Of a stretch of 56,950 nucleotides of DNA, positions 34,696 to 44,358 are shown in pieces. A model generated the notes under the pieces. That model did no database searches, had not been told where the DNA came from, and saw only the letters and a program-made list of their open reading frames with translations. Numbering within the stretch: position 1 is the first letter of the stretch; the number at the start of each line of letters is the position of its first letter. The DNA comes from Pseudomonadota bacterium (GTDB lineage: Bacteria; Desulfobacterota; Binatia; Binatales; Binataceae): NCBI GenBank assembly GCA_021324455.1, contig JAJPJA010000043.1:1-56950 (forward strand), in the 5' to 3' direction. The position numbers and the translations under genes are program-made.

Positions 34696-34853
34696 CCGAT
34701 CTCCTGAGACCGCTCTCAGGCCTCCGATAATATCGACGCTTGATTCGGGCTATTCGTTTACCGCCCGGCGCGCTCGCCCGGCCGATAGATGGCGGGAGCC
34801 GGCGGGGTCGGAAACGTGCGAGAGGAAACAGATTCGGCCGCCGTGATAGGCGG

Positions 34854-36419
34854 CTATTTGCGGCCCCAGGCGCCGCCGCCCGGGGTTTCGATGCGGATGC
34901 GGTCGCCGGCTTTAAGACGGGCGCTGGTTTTGCCGGGAATTCGCCCGCGGCGGCCGTTGCTAACCACGTAGTTGGCCCCCGGCCTGCCCGCACCACCACC
35001 GTGCAGCCCATACGGCGCCAGCACACGGCGTTCGCTCAGCACGCTGACGTTGGATTCGACCAGGCATTGCAGTTCGCGCACCAATCCGTCGCCGCCGTCG
35101 AACTTGCCCTTGCCGCCGGAACCGCGCCGGATGCGATACTCCGTCACCCGCATCGGATAGTACGCCTCCAGCGCTTCGATCGGGGTGTTGAGCGTGTTGG
35201 TCATATGGGTATGAATGCCCGACGCTCCGGGGCATCCTGAAGCTGCGCCGGCCCCGCCCGCGATCGTCTCATAGTAGGAGAATGAGCGATGCCGGAAACC
35301 ATCGTAGCCGCCCACCGTCAGATTCGACATCGACCCCGAACTGGCGGCGGGGATTCGATCGGGCGCCGCCTGTGCCATCGCCTTGAACAGCACGTCGACC
35401 AGACGCTGCGAAGTTTCGACATTGCCGCCAGCCACCGCGGCGGGTTCGTTGGCGTTGACCACGGAGGCGGCCGGCGCAATCACCTCGACCGCGCGCATCA
35501 GGCCTTCATTGGGCGGAACCGCCGCCGCGCCCAGGCATTTCATGACATAGAAGACGGCTGAGAGCGTGATGGCGTAGTTGGCGTTGACCGGGCCGCGGAC
35601 CTGCGGCGCCGATCCGGTAAAGTCCACCACGGCGCGTCCGCCCCGGATGCGGATCGCGACGCGAATCGGTATCGGCCCGTTGCCGAAGCCGTCGTCGTCA
35701 AGGAAATCCTGCGCGCGATAAGTGCCGGGCCTGAGCCTGGACAAAGCCGCTCTCATCAGGCGCGCCGAGTAATCCTTCAGATCCTGCATCGCGGCCCGCA
35801 CCAGCGGCTCGCCCAGGGTGCGGGCCAGATCCAGCATCCGGCGGCGCCCCACGGTCAAGGCGCCGATTTGCGCGCGCAGGTCGCCCTCGCGCTCCTCGCG
35901 CACGCGGGTGTTGGCGAAGAACAATTCGAACACGTCGCGCACCGGCTCGCCCGCGGCGACCAGCTTGACCGGCGGCAGACGGAAACCTTCCTGGTAAATC
36001 TCGCTGGAGAGCGCCATCGACCCGGGTGCCATCCCGCCGATATCCGCGTGATGGGCGCGGTTGGCGACGAAGCCCAGCGGCGCGCGGTGGCCCGCGATGA
36101 ACACCGGCGCGACCATGGTCACGTCCGGAAGATGAGTACCGCCGGCGAATGGATCGTTGACTGCGGCGACGTCACCGGGGCCCAGCTTCAGACGCTGGAT
36201 GGCGGCGCGCACCGAGAGCGGAGTGGATCCCAGATGCACCGGCAGATGCGCCGCCTGCGCCGCCATCTCGCCCGCGCCGTCGAACAGCGCGCAGGAGTAG
36301 TCGCGCCGCTCCTTGATATTGGGCGAATAGCCGGTCTGACCCAGCACCACGCCCATCTCCTCGGCGATTGCGGCCAGCCGATTGTTCATCACTTCGAGCG
36401 TGACCGGGTCGAGTTTCAC
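34854..36419 (-). CDS. hyuB: Hydantoinase/oxoprolinase subunit B (HyuB)
   Basis: A 521-residue HyuB-type protein: EVMNNRLAAIAEEMGVVLGQ, NIKERRDYSCALFD, NDPFAGGTHLPDVTMVAPVF, VANRAHHADIGGMAPGSM, and a C-terminal GDGLVRELQCLVE and GDRIRIETPGGGAWG. With HyuA it makes an ATP-dependent enzyme of the N-methylhydantoinase/5-oxoprolinase/acetone-carboxylase group. Its start overlaps the hyuA stop by four bases. The substrate is not predictable from sequence. Confidence 0.9.
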   Translation of the reverse strand: MKLDPVTLEVMNNRLAAIAEEMGVVLGQTGYSPNIKERRDYSCALFDGAGEMAAQAAHLPVHLGSTPLSVRAAIQRLKLGPGDVAAVNDPFAGGTHLPDVTMVAPVFIAGHRAPLGFVANRAHHADIGGMAPGSMALSSEIYQEGFRLPPVKLVAAGEPVRDVFELFFANTRVREEREGDLRAQIGALTVGRRRMLDLARTLGEPLVRAAMQDLKDYSARLMRAALSRLRPGTYRAQDFLDDDGFGNGPIPIRVAIRIRGGRAVVDFTGSAPQVRGPVNANYAITLSAVFYVMKCLGAAAVPPNEGLMRAVEVIAPAASVVNANEPAAVAGGNVETSQRLVDVLFKAMAQAAPDRIPAASSGSMSNLTVGGYDGFRHRSFSYYETIAGGAGAASGCPGASGIHTHMTNTLNTPIEALEAYYPMRVTEYRIRRGSGGKGKFDGGDGLVRELQCLVESNVSVLSERRVLAPYGLHGGGAGRPGANYVVSNGRRGRIPGKTSARLKAGDRIRIETPGGGAWGRK

Positions 36420-38413
36420 GCGCGCGCCTCCAGGTGGATATTGCCGAAGTCGTCCACGCGCAAGCTGAAGTCGGGCGCGACGTAGGCGGTGGCGCTGAGT
36501 TCCAGTATCAGCAGCGGACCGCGCAGCCGGAGGCCCGCGCCCAGTTGGTCGCGTTGATAGACGGGAATCGTCCGCCGCCGTCCGTCCGCGATAGCGCTGA
36601 TGCGCGCGGCGGCTTGCGGTTTACCCGCGGCGCGGCGGATAGGGCGCGGCCTATGTCCATACTCCCGGGCGCGCGCCTGCAGGCGTACGTTGACCACTTC
36701 CACGGCGGCGTGCGGCGCGGCGTAGCCGAAGGCGCGTTCGTGGGCGCGATGGAAATCGGCCAAAAAATTGCGCGTGAGCGGGAGCTTGAGCTCGAAGGAC
36801 TGGCCGCGGTAGCGCATATCGACCCACGATTCGGATTCGATTTGCTCTCGACTGAACCCCTGCGCCGCCATCTCGGCGTGCGCGCGTTTCATCAGCGGAC
36901 CGATCAGGCGGCCCAGTTCGGCAAAAGACGGCGCCGCGCGCATCACGGTCAGCGAATACTCGCGGCCCAGCGCGGCGTTAAGCGCGCCATACGCGCACGC
37001 CATCCCCGGATCGCGCGGCAAAATCACGTGTCCGATGCCCAGTTCGGCGGCCAGCTCGCAGGCATGCATCGGGCCGGCGCCGCCGAACGCGAGCAGCGCA
37101 AAGTGGCGCGGGTCGAAGCCGCGCTCCACCGTGATCAGGCGCACCGCGCGGGCCATGTTGGCGTTGACCACGCGCAGCACACCGCGCGCGGCCTCGTCCA
37201 CGCCGCATCGCATCGCGCGCGCGAGGCGGCCGATTGCACGTTCGGCGCGGTCCGCAAACAGGCGCATCCGGCCGCCCAGAAAATTCGCGGCCATCAGCCG
37301 CCCCGCGACCAGATCGGCGTCGGTCACCGCGGGCTGCTGGCCGCGTCCGTAGCAGGCCGGACCGGGATCTGCGCCGGCGCTCTGGGGGCCAACCTTGAGC
37401 GATCCCCCCTCGTCGATCCGCGCGATCGACCCGCCGCCCGCGCCGACGGTGTGGATGTCGATAACCGGCGTGCGCACCGCATAGCCCGCCGGGTAGCTGA
37501 GCGAGCGGAGGTTGGCGCGCCGGTCGAACAGCGACACGTCAGTCGAGGTGCCGCCCATATCGAAGGTGATGAAGCGATCGACACCGAAGACGCGGGCCAG
37601 GCTGGCGGCGCCGATAACGCCGGCCGCGGGGCCCGAGAGAATCGTTCTGACCGGCTCCGCGCGCGCCAGCTCGACGCCGATGGCGTTGCCGTCGGACTGC
37701 ATGATGCGCAGGCGGCGGGTTGGCAGTTCGCGCTCCAGACGGTGCAGATGCTCCACCATCAGCGGGGCGACATAGGCGTTTACCACGGTGGTGGAGAGGC
37801 GCTCGAACTCGCGGTATTCGGGCAATAGGCGATGCGAGACCGAGACCGGCCGCTTTGTGCGCTCCAGGATTGCGGCGATCGCCCGCTCGCCGCGCGGGTT
37901 GGCATAGCTATGCAGCAGGCAGACGGCGAACGAATGCGCCTTGCTGGAGGCGGCGAGTCTGGCGATGCGTTGGCGTTGCGCCGGACTCAGCTCCAGCGCG
38001 ATTTGGCCGTCGAACAGCGTGCGCTCGGCGACCCCGAAGCGCATCGCGCGCTCGACCAGCGGTTCGGGCCGCGCGGGCGCCAGCGCATAAATGTCGCTGC
38101 GGTTCTGGCGTCCGATTTCGATCAGGTCCTCGAATCCGGCGTTGGTGAACAGCGCCACACGGGCGCCGCGCCGCTCCAGCAAAGCGTTGGTGGCGACGGT
38201 TGAACTGTAGGTAAGGGTGTGCGCGCTGCGATCGCCGATCAGCGCGCGAACCCCTTGGAGGACGGCGGCGGCAGGATCGTGCGGAGTGGAAAGCAGCTTG
38301 TGGATGCGCAGCTCGCCGTCGATTACCGCGGCGACGTCGGTGAAAGTGCCGCCCGTGTCCACCCCGATGACAATCGGATCGTGCCGGGAACCGATACGCC
38401 GCGCGGTGGCCAC
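36416..38413 (-). CDS. hyuA: Hydantoinase/oxoprolinase subunit A (HyuA)
   Basis: A 665-residue ATP-grasping subunit with ASKHA-type motifs: GVDTGGTFTDVAAV at the N-terminus, TNALLERRGARVALFTN, ILSGPAAGVIGAASLA, FDMGGTSTDVSLFD, and the metal/nucleotide region GAGGGSIARIDEGG with SAGADPGPACYG. The start is GTG 38413, one base after the stop of the upstream dehydrogenase gene, so the three genes are translationally coupled. Confidence 0.92.
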   Translation of the reverse strand: MATARRIGSRHDPIVIGVDTGGTFTDVAAVIDGELRIHKLLSTPHDPAAAVLQGVRALIGDRSAHTLTYSSTVATNALLERRGARVALFTNAGFEDLIEIGRQNRSDIYALAPARPEPLVERAMRFGVAERTLFDGQIALELSPAQRQRIARLAASSKAHSFAVCLLHSYANPRGERAIAAILERTKRPVSVSHRLLPEYREFERLSTTVVNAYVAPLMVEHLHRLERELPTRRLRIMQSDGNAIGVELARAEPVRTILSGPAAGVIGAASLARVFGVDRFITFDMGGTSTDVSLFDRRANLRSLSYPAGYAVRTPVIDIHTVGAGGGSIARIDEGGSLKVGPQSAGADPGPACYGRGQQPAVTDADLVAGRLMAANFLGGRMRLFADRAERAIGRLARAMRCGVDEAARGVLRVVNANMARAVRLITVERGFDPRHFALLAFGGAGPMHACELAAELGIGHVILPRDPGMACAYGALNAALGREYSLTVMRAAPSFAELGRLIGPLMKRAHAEMAAQGFSREQIESESWVDMRYRGQSFELKLPLTRNFLADFHRAHERAFGYAAPHAAVEVVNVRLQARAREYGHRPRPIRRAAGKPQAAARISAIADGRRRTIPVYQRDQLGAGLRLRGPLLILELSATAYVAPDFSLRVDDFGNIHLEARA

Positions 38414-38414
38414 C

Positions 38415-39386
38415 TCAGTTTGCTTTCAGCAGGATTTTGAACACCGAAGGATCGGCCGCGCGCGCGAACGCCGCCGCCCCATCCTCCAGACCAAAGACGC
38501 CGCAGATGAGCGGCGCCGGATTGACCAGACCGCGTTCCAACGCCTCGAGCGCGGGAGCCAAGCGGCCGCATCGAGAGCCGATTACTTCGATTTCGTTGAT
38601 GACCACCGCAGCCAGGTTGATTCCGGCCGAGTCCGCCGCTGTGGTCTTCAGCACCAGCTTGCCGCGCGGGCGGGTCAGTTCGATGGCGCGGGCGAGGCCC
38701 GAGGCCGAGCCGGTGCAGTCCACGACCATATCGTATGCGGGCGCGAGCGCCGATTCCGGATACGCGGTGAGACCGAGTTCGCGCAGACGGCTGAGCTTGT
38801 CCTGATGATGGCCGCCGATTACCGGATCGATTCCGCGCGATCTGAACGCGATCGCGACCATCGCGCCGAGCCGTCCGTCGCCCAGAATCGCGACCCGATC
38901 CGAATCCGCGACGCGGGTCTGCTCGAAAATTTCCAGCGCTGCCGCCAGCGGTTCGGTGAACACGGCGACCTCGTCCGGGATACGGCTGCTGATCGGAATC
39001 AGGTTCCTGTCGGGCAGGCACAGGTATTCGGCAAAGGCGCCGTCGCGGCCGAGGATTCCCAGCACGGTGCGGTTGGGGCAATGCCGCCCCATGCCGGCGT
39101 TGCACCATGCGCATTGCCCGCAGGCAGCGTTGATCTCGCCCACCACGCGCCGGCCCGCCAGATCGGGATTTTGCGCGCTGACCACTTCGCCCACAAACTC
39201 ATGCCCGGGAACGCCGCTGAATCCCATGTAGCCGCGCAGCATCTCGAGGTCGGTGCCGCAGATTCCGGCGACCCGGACCCGAACGAGGCTTTCGCCGCGG
39301 GCCGGCTCCGGAGTGGGATAATCGGGGCGCAGGACCAGCCGCTGTGCGGCGGATGAGATCGATTGATTCAGGACCAATGCGCGCAT
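38415..39386 (-). CDS. Zinc-dependent alcohol dehydrogenase (MDR superfamily)
   Basis: A 323-residue medium-chain dehydrogenase with catalytic C43 (GICGTDLEML) and H62-E63 (PGHEFVGEV). Structural zinc cysteines are C89, C92, C95 and C103. The nucleotide loop AILGDGRLGAMVA (GDGRLG) follows EPLAAALEI. It differs clearly from the dehydrogenase at 28673-29692. I use ATG 39386; the frame is open to 39425. It is coupled to hyuA and may produce or consume the ketone or lactam precursor handled by HyuAB. Confidence 0.87.
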   Translation of the reverse strand: MRALVLNQSISSAAQRLVLRPDYPTPEPARGESLVRVRVAGICGTDLEMLRGYMGFSGVPGHEFVGEVVSAQNPDLAGRRVVGEINAACGQCAWCNAGMGRHCPNRTVLGILGRDGAFAEYLCLPDRNLIPISSRIPDEVAVFTEPLAAALEIFEQTRVADSDRVAILGDGRLGAMVAIAFRSRGIDPVIGGHHQDKLSRLRELGLTAYPESALAPAYDMVVDCTGSASGLARAIELTRPRGKLVLKTTAADSAGINLAAVVINEIEVIGSRCGRLAPALEALERGLVNPAPLICGVFGLEDGAAAFARAADPSVFKILLKAN

Positions 39387-39470
39387 GCTCTGCCGTGCGG
39401 ACCAAAGTCCAAGGCCCAGGGGCATCGTATGCGCAGTTAAGCGGTCAGGAAAGCTTGGGCGGAATGCGAC

Positions 39471-39782
39471 TTAAGAGCTGCTGGCGGGTTTGTCGCCGCT
39501 GCCGGAACTCTTTTCGCTGGAACTGGTGCTTTTCTCGCTCGAAGAACTGGACTCGCTGGTTTTGCCGTTGGTCGAAGAGGACGAATCAATGCTGGATGAG
39601 CTGCGTGAGCGGCCGTAATCGGTCGCGTACCATCCGCTGCCTTTGAGCATGAACGACGTATTGGAGATCAGCCGCCGCACCTTACCCTTGCACGTCGGAC
39701 ACTTCTTCAGCGGATCTTCGGTAATCCGCTGACTGTATTCGAAAAGCCCGCATTGGTCGCACTGGTATTCGTAGATTGGCAT
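39471..39782 (-). CDS. FmdB-family zinc-ribbon protein with Ser-rich tail
   Basis: A 103-residue protein. The N-terminus [18 protein letters not shown] and CPTCKGK form the FmdB zinc ribbon (two CxxC), followed by [15 protein letters not shown], the usual FmdB end. Then comes a low-complexity Ser/Glu/Lys tail of about 45 residues. FmdB proteins are putative regulators, here probably zinc-binding. Transcribed alone. Confidence 0.88.
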   Translation of the reverse strand: MPIYEYQCDQCGLFEYSQRITEDPLKKCPTCKGKVRRLISNTSFMLKGSGWYATDYGRSRSSSSIDSSSSTNGKTSESSSSSEKSTSSSEKSSGSGDKPASSS

Positions 39783-40180
39783 ACCTTACAGCCCCTACTT
39801 TAGCCCGCATGACGGACGTAGTCCATCGGAGCAGGCGAAAAGCCGCTCACATGCAGAAAATAACCATCTGAGGAGAGCTGTCAACGAGCCGGGGCACAAG
39901 CCGCCTGGCGATTTGTGAGCCTGTGTTTGCGCTAATCTTCCGCGGCGGAAAAAAAGAACCGTAAGCAGGCCGGGAATGGCTCACCGGGGGGCCGGGCGGC
40001 GCCGCTTGCGCGGTTGCGCCATGGGCATGGGAACGCATCGGGCGTCTGGAGCTAACCGCCGTAGGTTGGCGCTTTGCTCTGGACATGTTGCCATTAATGG
40101 CTAGATTCAACTAAAGGCGCGAAGATTTGGCTGCCGCTCCAGCGGCGCTTTTCATTCGCCGGTCCCGCCTCAAAGTTGCC
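39783..40180. other. Intergenic region
   Basis: 398 bases without a convincing gene between fmdB (minus) and the small membrane gene (plus). GCCGCT-CC-AGCGGC at 40133-40146, followed by GCTTTT, is a weak hairpin 35 bases before the next start. The rest includes an A-run near 39950 but no clear promoter. Confidence 0.45.
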
Positions 40181-40453
40181 ATGACCGAGCTGCCTCCACA
40201 CTCCACCATCACCCGGCCCAATACCTTTCCGATGTGGCTGCGCCGCGGCGCGTACGTAATCGGCTACGCATGGGGATTCGCGCTGTTTTTGGCGCTGGGT
40301 ACCAAGGGATGCGACTGGATCAGCGAACCCAGCAGCGTCAGGGTCGCGCTGGGGCTGGCATCCGTGGCGGCGTCGATATTCGGAGCGGCGGTGCTGATCG
40401 GTCAAATCGTGAGGAAGATCATTGAAACGGGGAGAAGACGGCGTGACGGATAA
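40181..40453 (+). CDS. Small two-TM membrane protein
   Basis: A 90-residue protein from ATG 40181 with two hydrophobic segments (about 24-42 and 55-80) and a basic C-terminus (KKIIETGRRRR-like). Its stop overlaps the start region of the SPFH gene, so the two are probably translated together and may interact in the membrane. No family is recognised, and the ribosome site is weak. Confidence 0.6.
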   Translation: MTELPPHSTITRPNTFPMWLRRGAYVIGYAWGFALFLALGTKGCDWISEPSSVRVALGLASVAASIFGAAVLIGQIVRKIIETGRRRRDG

Positions 40454-41405
40454 GATGTGGCGGCAGCTCGTAGTGGTCGCGATTGCCGCGATCGTGATTT
40501 TTGTCGTCGCCCGCAACGTGGTCGGCTACACCTACGTGCAGCCCGGCTATGTCGGGATCAAGGTCAAGCTCTACGGGACTGAGCGCGGCGTGCAGGATCT
40601 CCCGATCGTCACCGGGCGCGTATGGTACAACCCGTGGACCGAGAAGATTTACGACTTCCCGACCTTTCTTCAGTACAAGGTCTGGACCGCCAATCCCAAC
40701 GAGGGCAACCGCACCGACGAGAGCATCACCTTTGTCACCAAAGATCGCATCCAGGCCAACGTCGACGTCTCCGTCGCCTATCAGTTCATGCCCAACAAGG
40801 TGCCCGAGCTGTTCATCAAATTCCGCGCGACGCCCGACGTAATCGCCGACACCTATATCCGCTCGCGCGTGCGCGACGCGTTCGTGCGGATGGGCTCCGA
40901 ACTTAACGCGATGGATGTGCTCGGCGCCGGGATTTCCAACCTCGACGCCGACGTGAAGAACGCGGTGGACCGCGAGATGGCGCCGCTCGGCATCACCTTC
41001 GACTACGTGTCGGTGATCGGCAAGCCGCGTCTGCCGCAGCAGATTCAGGACGCGATCGAGGCGGCGCTGACCGCCACGCAGCAGGCGCAGACCGCGCAGA
41101 ACCAGGTGGCGGTGGCGCAGGCGCAGGCGCGCCAGAAGGTCGCCGTCGCGGAGGGCAACGCCAACGCCTTGCGCGCCGAAGCGCAGGGGCGCGCCGACGC
41201 GTTGCTGACCGAAAAAGAGGCCGAAGCCAAGGCCAATCAACTGATTGCCGCCAGTATGACGCCGGAACTGATCCGGTATCTGGCGATCCAGCGATGGAAA
41301 GGCGAAGTGCCGATGTACAGCGCGGCGCAGGCGCCGATTCCGTTCATGTCGCTGCCCGACCTGCGCCAGGCTCCCGACGGCAGCGGCAGCCGCCAGCCGA
41401 AATAA
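40443..41405 (+). CDS. SPFH/prohibitin-family membrane protein
   Basis: A protein of about 320 residues with an N-terminal membrane anchor (QLVVVAIAAIVIFVVARNVV). The SPFH/band-7 domain starts VQPGYVGIKVKLYGTERGVQ, with RIQANVDVSVAYQF. It ends in a long Ala/Gln/Glu coiled coil (TAQNQVAVAQAQARQKVAVA) typical of prohibitin/HflK-like proteins. GTG 40443, with GGAG at 8 bases, is preferred over ATG 40455. It would oligomerise on the membrane to organise protease or lipid domains. It converges with the DUF167 gene. Confidence 0.87.
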   Translation: MTDKMWRQLVVVAIAAIVIFVVARNVVGYTYVQPGYVGIKVKLYGTERGVQDLPIVTGRVWYNPWTEKIYDFPTFLQYKVWTANPNEGNRTDESITFVTKDRIQANVDVSVAYQFMPNKVPELFIKFRATPDVIADTYIRSRVRDAFVRMGSELNAMDVLGAGISNLDADVKNAVDREMAPLGITFDYVSVIGKPRLPQQIQDAIEAALTATQQAQTAQNQVAVAQAQARQKVAVAEGNANALRAEAQGRADALLTEKEAEAKANQLIAASMTPELIRYLAIQRWKGEVPMYSAAQAPIPFMSLPDLRQAPDGSGSRQPK

Positions 41406-41411
41406 GGGGCG

Positions 41412-41435
41412 GCGCGAGCAAACCGACGCTCGCGC
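41412..41435. terminator. Hairpin between convergent SPFH and DUF167 genes
   Basis: GCGCGAGC (41412-41419) pairs with GCTCGCGC (41428-41435) across an 8-base loop, placed between two converging genes, so a bidirectional terminator is likely. The T-run is short on both sides. Confidence 0.5.
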
Positions 41436-41440
41436 GCCAT

Positions 41441-41722
41441 TTACAGGCAGGAACGCCTGACCTGCTGTTCCAGCGCGAGCAGTTTCGCTGCCGCGGTTTG
41501 CGGCGACAGCGTTTCGATGCGGATTACCTTGTTGCGGCTCGTGTTGCCTTTGATGAGGCTGATCGAGGACGGCGGCAGGTCCAGAAACTCGGCCAGGAAC
41601 TGTATCAGCTCGCGGTTGGCGCGGCCTTTTTCCGCAGCCGAGTTAAGCGCGACCACCGGACCGGTGGGCCGGATGCGCAACCAGCCGCGCCGGCCGGCCG
41701 CCGCACGCACGCTCAACTCCAC
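41441..41722 (-). CDS. DUF167/YggU-family protein
   Basis: A 93-residue protein from GTG 41722 with the DUF167 pattern VALNSAAEKGRANRELIQFL and LIKGNTSRNKVIRIE. An in-frame extension reaches a CTG at 41776 (reading SQNTTPVWIRIGGG), which overlaps the yggT stop and would give the more usual N-terminus, so the start is uncertain. It is the last gene of the maf-yggS-proC-yggT cluster, where this family is normally found. The function is unknown. Confidence 0.82.
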   Translation of the reverse strand: MELSVRAAAGRRGWLRIRPTGPVVALNSAAEKGRANRELIQFLAEFLDLPPSSISLIKGNTSRNKVIRIETLSPQTAAAKLLALEQQVRRSCL

Positions 41723-41772
41723 GCTGAGGTGGCCGCCGCCAATGCGAATCCAGACCGGTGTCGTGTTCTGGC

Positions 41773-42075
41773 TCAGTTAAATCCGCTGATCGCGAGACGG
41801 GCGAAGGTCGGAATGAAGTAGGCTTGCACGAACCAGATCGCAATCATCACGATCATCGGCGAGAAATCCAAACCGCCGAAAAATACCGGCAGGCGCCGGC
41901 GCACCCAATCGAATACCGGCTCGGTCATCGAATAGATGATGCGCACGATGGGGTTGTACGGATTGGGTTCGATCCAGCTCATCACGGCCGAAATTATCAC
42001 CACCCACAGGTAAACCTGGAGCAGGCTGCTGAGCAGCGAGGCGACGGTAATGACGAAATTGGTATAGACGAACAC
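41773..42075 (-). CDS. yggT: YggT-family membrane protein
   Basis: A 100-residue two-helix protein: LLQVYLWVVIISAVMSWIEP, NPYNPIVRIIYSMTEPVFDW, then PMIVMIAIWFVQAYFI, which is the YggT hallmark. In other bacteria it is linked to osmotic-stress or cell-division-associated membrane functions. It follows proC by 15 bases in the conserved yggS-proC-yggT order. Confidence 0.9.
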   Translation of the reverse strand: MFVYTNFVITVASLLSSLLQVYLWVVIISAVMSWIEPNPYNPIVRIIYSMTEPVFDWVRRRLPVFFGGLDFSPMIVMIAIWFVQAYFIPTFARLAISGFN

Positions 42076-42090
42076 GTTATTGATTCTAAA

Positions 42091-42912
42091 TCACGCGCCC
42101 AGCTCGCGCGAGCGGTCCGCCGCCGCCTTGATTGCCTGCGCGACCACGCCGGGAAAACCGTGGCCGGCAAACGCGCGCAAGGCCGCTTCGGTGGTGCCGC
42201 CCGGCGAGGCGACAACTCTGATCAGCTCCTCGACCGGCAGTTTCGACTGCCGCATCTGCGCCGCCGCGCCGCATAGCGTCTGCAGCGCCATCTCATAGGC
42301 TAGCTTGGGCGGCAGCCCCTGTTCCACCCCCGCATCCGCCATCGACTTGACGAACAGATAGACGTAGGCCGGACCGCTGCCGGACAGCGCCGTGACCGCG
42401 TCGAGCAGCGGCTCGTCGGAAAGCGCGACCGCGTGTCCGACAGCGCGAAACAGCTTGAGCGCGAACGCCTCGTCGGCTTTGGTCGCGGCGGCGCCGCGCA
42501 CCAGCGCCGCCATCCCTTCACCAACCATCGCGGGCGCGTTGGGCATCACGCGAACGATCCGGCATCCGGCGCCCAGATGCTTCTGGATGCGGGCAATCGG
42601 CACGCCGGCGGCAATCGAAATAAACAGCTTGCGCGCGGCGGCGCCTTCCGCGGCCCGCCACTGGCCGATCTCCCTGAGCACCTCATCGATGCTCTGGGGC
42701 TTGACCGCGAGCACGATCGCGGCAGCCTGGCGCACGACGTCAAGGTTGTGGCGCACGGCGGCGATGTTGGTGGCGCGGGTGAATTTGCGCCGGCGCGCCG
42801 AATCGACGTCGGAGGCGATCATGTCGCCGGCTTTAAAGACCCTGCTCTCGACCAATCCCCTGGCCAGCGCCAGGGCCATGTTGCCAGCGCCGATAAAACC
42901 CAGCTTCTTCAT
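42091..42912 (-). CDS. proC: Pyrroline-5-carboxylate reductase
   Basis: A 273-residue final enzyme of proline synthesis (P5C plus NAD(P)H to proline). It has the Rossmann loop [44 protein letters not shown], and the C-terminal signature [14 protein letters not shown] with [13 protein letters not shown]. It overlaps the yggS stop by four bases. Confidence 0.96.
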   Translation of the reverse strand: MKKLGFIGAGNMALALARGLVESRVFKAGDMIASDVDSARRRKFTRATNIAAVRHNLDVVRQAAAIVLAVKPQSIDEVLREIGQWRAAEGAAARKLFISIAAGVPIARIQKHLGAGCRIVRVMPNAPAMVGEGMAALVRGAAATKADEAFALKLFRAVGHAVALSDEPLLDAVTALSGSGPAYVYLFVKSMADAGVEQGLPPKLAYEMALQTLCGAAAQMRQSKLPVEELIRVVASPGGTTEAALRAFAGHGFPGVVAQAIKAAADRSRELGA

Positions 42913-43595
42913 CGCGTTCGCTCGCCGAAGATCGCCCGTCCCACGCGCACGATCGTCGCTCCTTCCTCGATTGCGGCTTCGAAATCGTCGCTCATTCCCA
43001 TCGAAAGTTCGCTTAGCCCAAGTCCCGCGGCGGCGGCAAGACGATCGCGCAGCTCGCGCAATTGAACAAAGTAAGGGCGGCTGTCCTCCGTACCGCGGCC
43101 CGGCGGCGGTATCGCCATCAGACCGCGCACATCGACCCGCTCGCGCACCGCATCGATCAGGCGTTCAAGGCTGTCGGGCGCGGCCCCGGACTTGGTCGCC
43201 TCGCCGCCAAGATTGACTTCGATGAGCACCGGCATCTTCCGCTCCGGGCGCGCTTTTGCGATCGCGGCGGCCAGGCGCACCGAATCCACACTCTGGATCA
43301 GGTAAAACGCGTCCACCGCCTGCTTCGCCTTGTTGGTTTGCAGATGGCCGATGAGATGCCATCTGATGTCCGTCAGATCGGCGAGCTGGGCCATCTTGCC
43401 CAATGCTTCCTGCACGTAGTTCTCGCCGAAGTCGCGCGCGCCGGCCCGGTATGCGGCGCGCACCGCCTCTGACGGCTGCATCTTGCTGGCCGCGACCAGG
43501 CGCACCGAATCGGGGCGGCGTCCGCAACGGCGCGCCGCCGCCTGAACGCGTTGGATAACGGCGTCGAATCGGGCGGCAATTTCACCGGCTTCCAT
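42909..43595 (-). CDS. yggS: YggS-family PLP homeostasis protein
   Basis: A 228-residue COG0325 TIM-barrel protein with the PLP lysine in [16 protein letters not shown], followed by [23 protein letters not shown], and the end [20 protein letters not shown]. It maintains vitamin B6 pools rather than acting as an enzyme. Clustered with proC as in most bacteria. Confidence 0.94.
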   Translation of the reverse strand: MEAGEIAARFDAVIQRVQAAARRCGRRPDSVRLVAASKMQPSEAVRAAYRAGARDFGENYVQEALGKMAQLADLTDIRWHLIGHLQTNKAKQAVDAFYLIQSVDSVRLAAAIAKARPERKMPVLIEVNLGGEATKSGAAPDSLERLIDAVRERVDVRGLMAIPPPGRGTEDSRPYFVQLRELRDRLAAAAGLGLSELSMGMSDDFEAAIEEGATIVRVGRAIFGERTR

Positions 43596-43624
43596 AAATT
43601 GATTTTGCCCGAACGGCGTCCGCG

Positions 43625-44272
43625 TCAGCGGACCATACCATGACGGCGCAGCGAATCGAGCACCTCGTCAATCGGCAGACCCATCACGTTGGCGCTTGAG
43701 CCCTCGACGCCGGCGATAAAGTCCCCGCCATCGCCCTGGATCGCATACCCGCCGGCCTTGTCGTAGGGCTCGTCGGTGGCGATGTAACGCTCGATCTCGG
43801 CGTCTGACAGAGGTCTGAATCGGACTTCGCTGGTAATCACGGCGCGCTCGATAAGGCCGCCGGCGCGGGCCAGTGCGAATCCGGTATGCACGCGATGCGT
43901 GCGGCCGGACAGCAGGTTCAGCATCGTGCGTGCCTGCGCCGGATTCTCCGGCTTGCCCAAAACCTGGCCGTCGATTTCGACCACGGTATCGGCGCCGAGA
44001 ACTATCGCGCCGGGACGCTGCGCCGAAACCGCCATCGCTTTCTCACCTGCCATGCGCTGGGCAAAATCGCGGCCGGTCTCCCCCTGATGCTGACGCTCGT
44101 CCACTCCGCTTTCAACGATTTCGAACCGCAGCCCCGCCTGCGACAGCAACTGACGGCGGCGCGGCGAGCCCGATGCCAGCACCAGCGGCGCGGTGGATTG
44201 CGAGTTGATTAGGTTTTGGCCTGGCACCGTCAAATCAACAGGTTCTGATGTCCGGATACCAACACCTGTCAC
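43625..44272 (-). CDS. maf: Maf-family nucleotide pyrophosphatase
   Basis: A protein of about 215 residues with the Maf core LVLASGSPRRRQLLSQAGL, VLGADTVVEIDGQVLGKP, GRTHRVHTGFAL, and DEPYDKAGGYAIQGDGGDFI. It hydrolyses non-canonical or m5/pseudo-modified nucleotides. The true start may lie inside: GTG 44272 gives about 28 extra residues before the core. It heads the yggS-proC-yggT-DUF167 cluster, 30 bases before yggS. Confidence 0.92.
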   Translation of the reverse strand: MTGVGIRTSEPVDLTVPGQNLINSQSTAPLVLASGSPRRRQLLSQAGLRFEIVESGVDERQHQGETGRDFAQRMAGEKAMAVSAQRPGAIVLGADTVVEIDGQVLGKPENPAQARTMLNLLSGRTHRVHTGFALARAGGLIERAVITSEVRFRPLSDAEIERYIATDEPYDKAGGYAIQGDGGDFIAGVEGSSANVMGLPIDEVLDSLRRHGMVR

Positions 44273-44358
44273 AGGCGCGGCGATGGCGCAAGCCGCAGTG
44301 CCGGGGCGCGGCTGTTTTGCGCGCCGGCGGCAAATGCTAACCAGATCAATGAGCGATT

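Noticed and set aside
39847..40110. 87-codon minus-strand frame in the intergenic region
   Set aside because: Low-complexity Pro/Ser/Ala content and no ribosome site.
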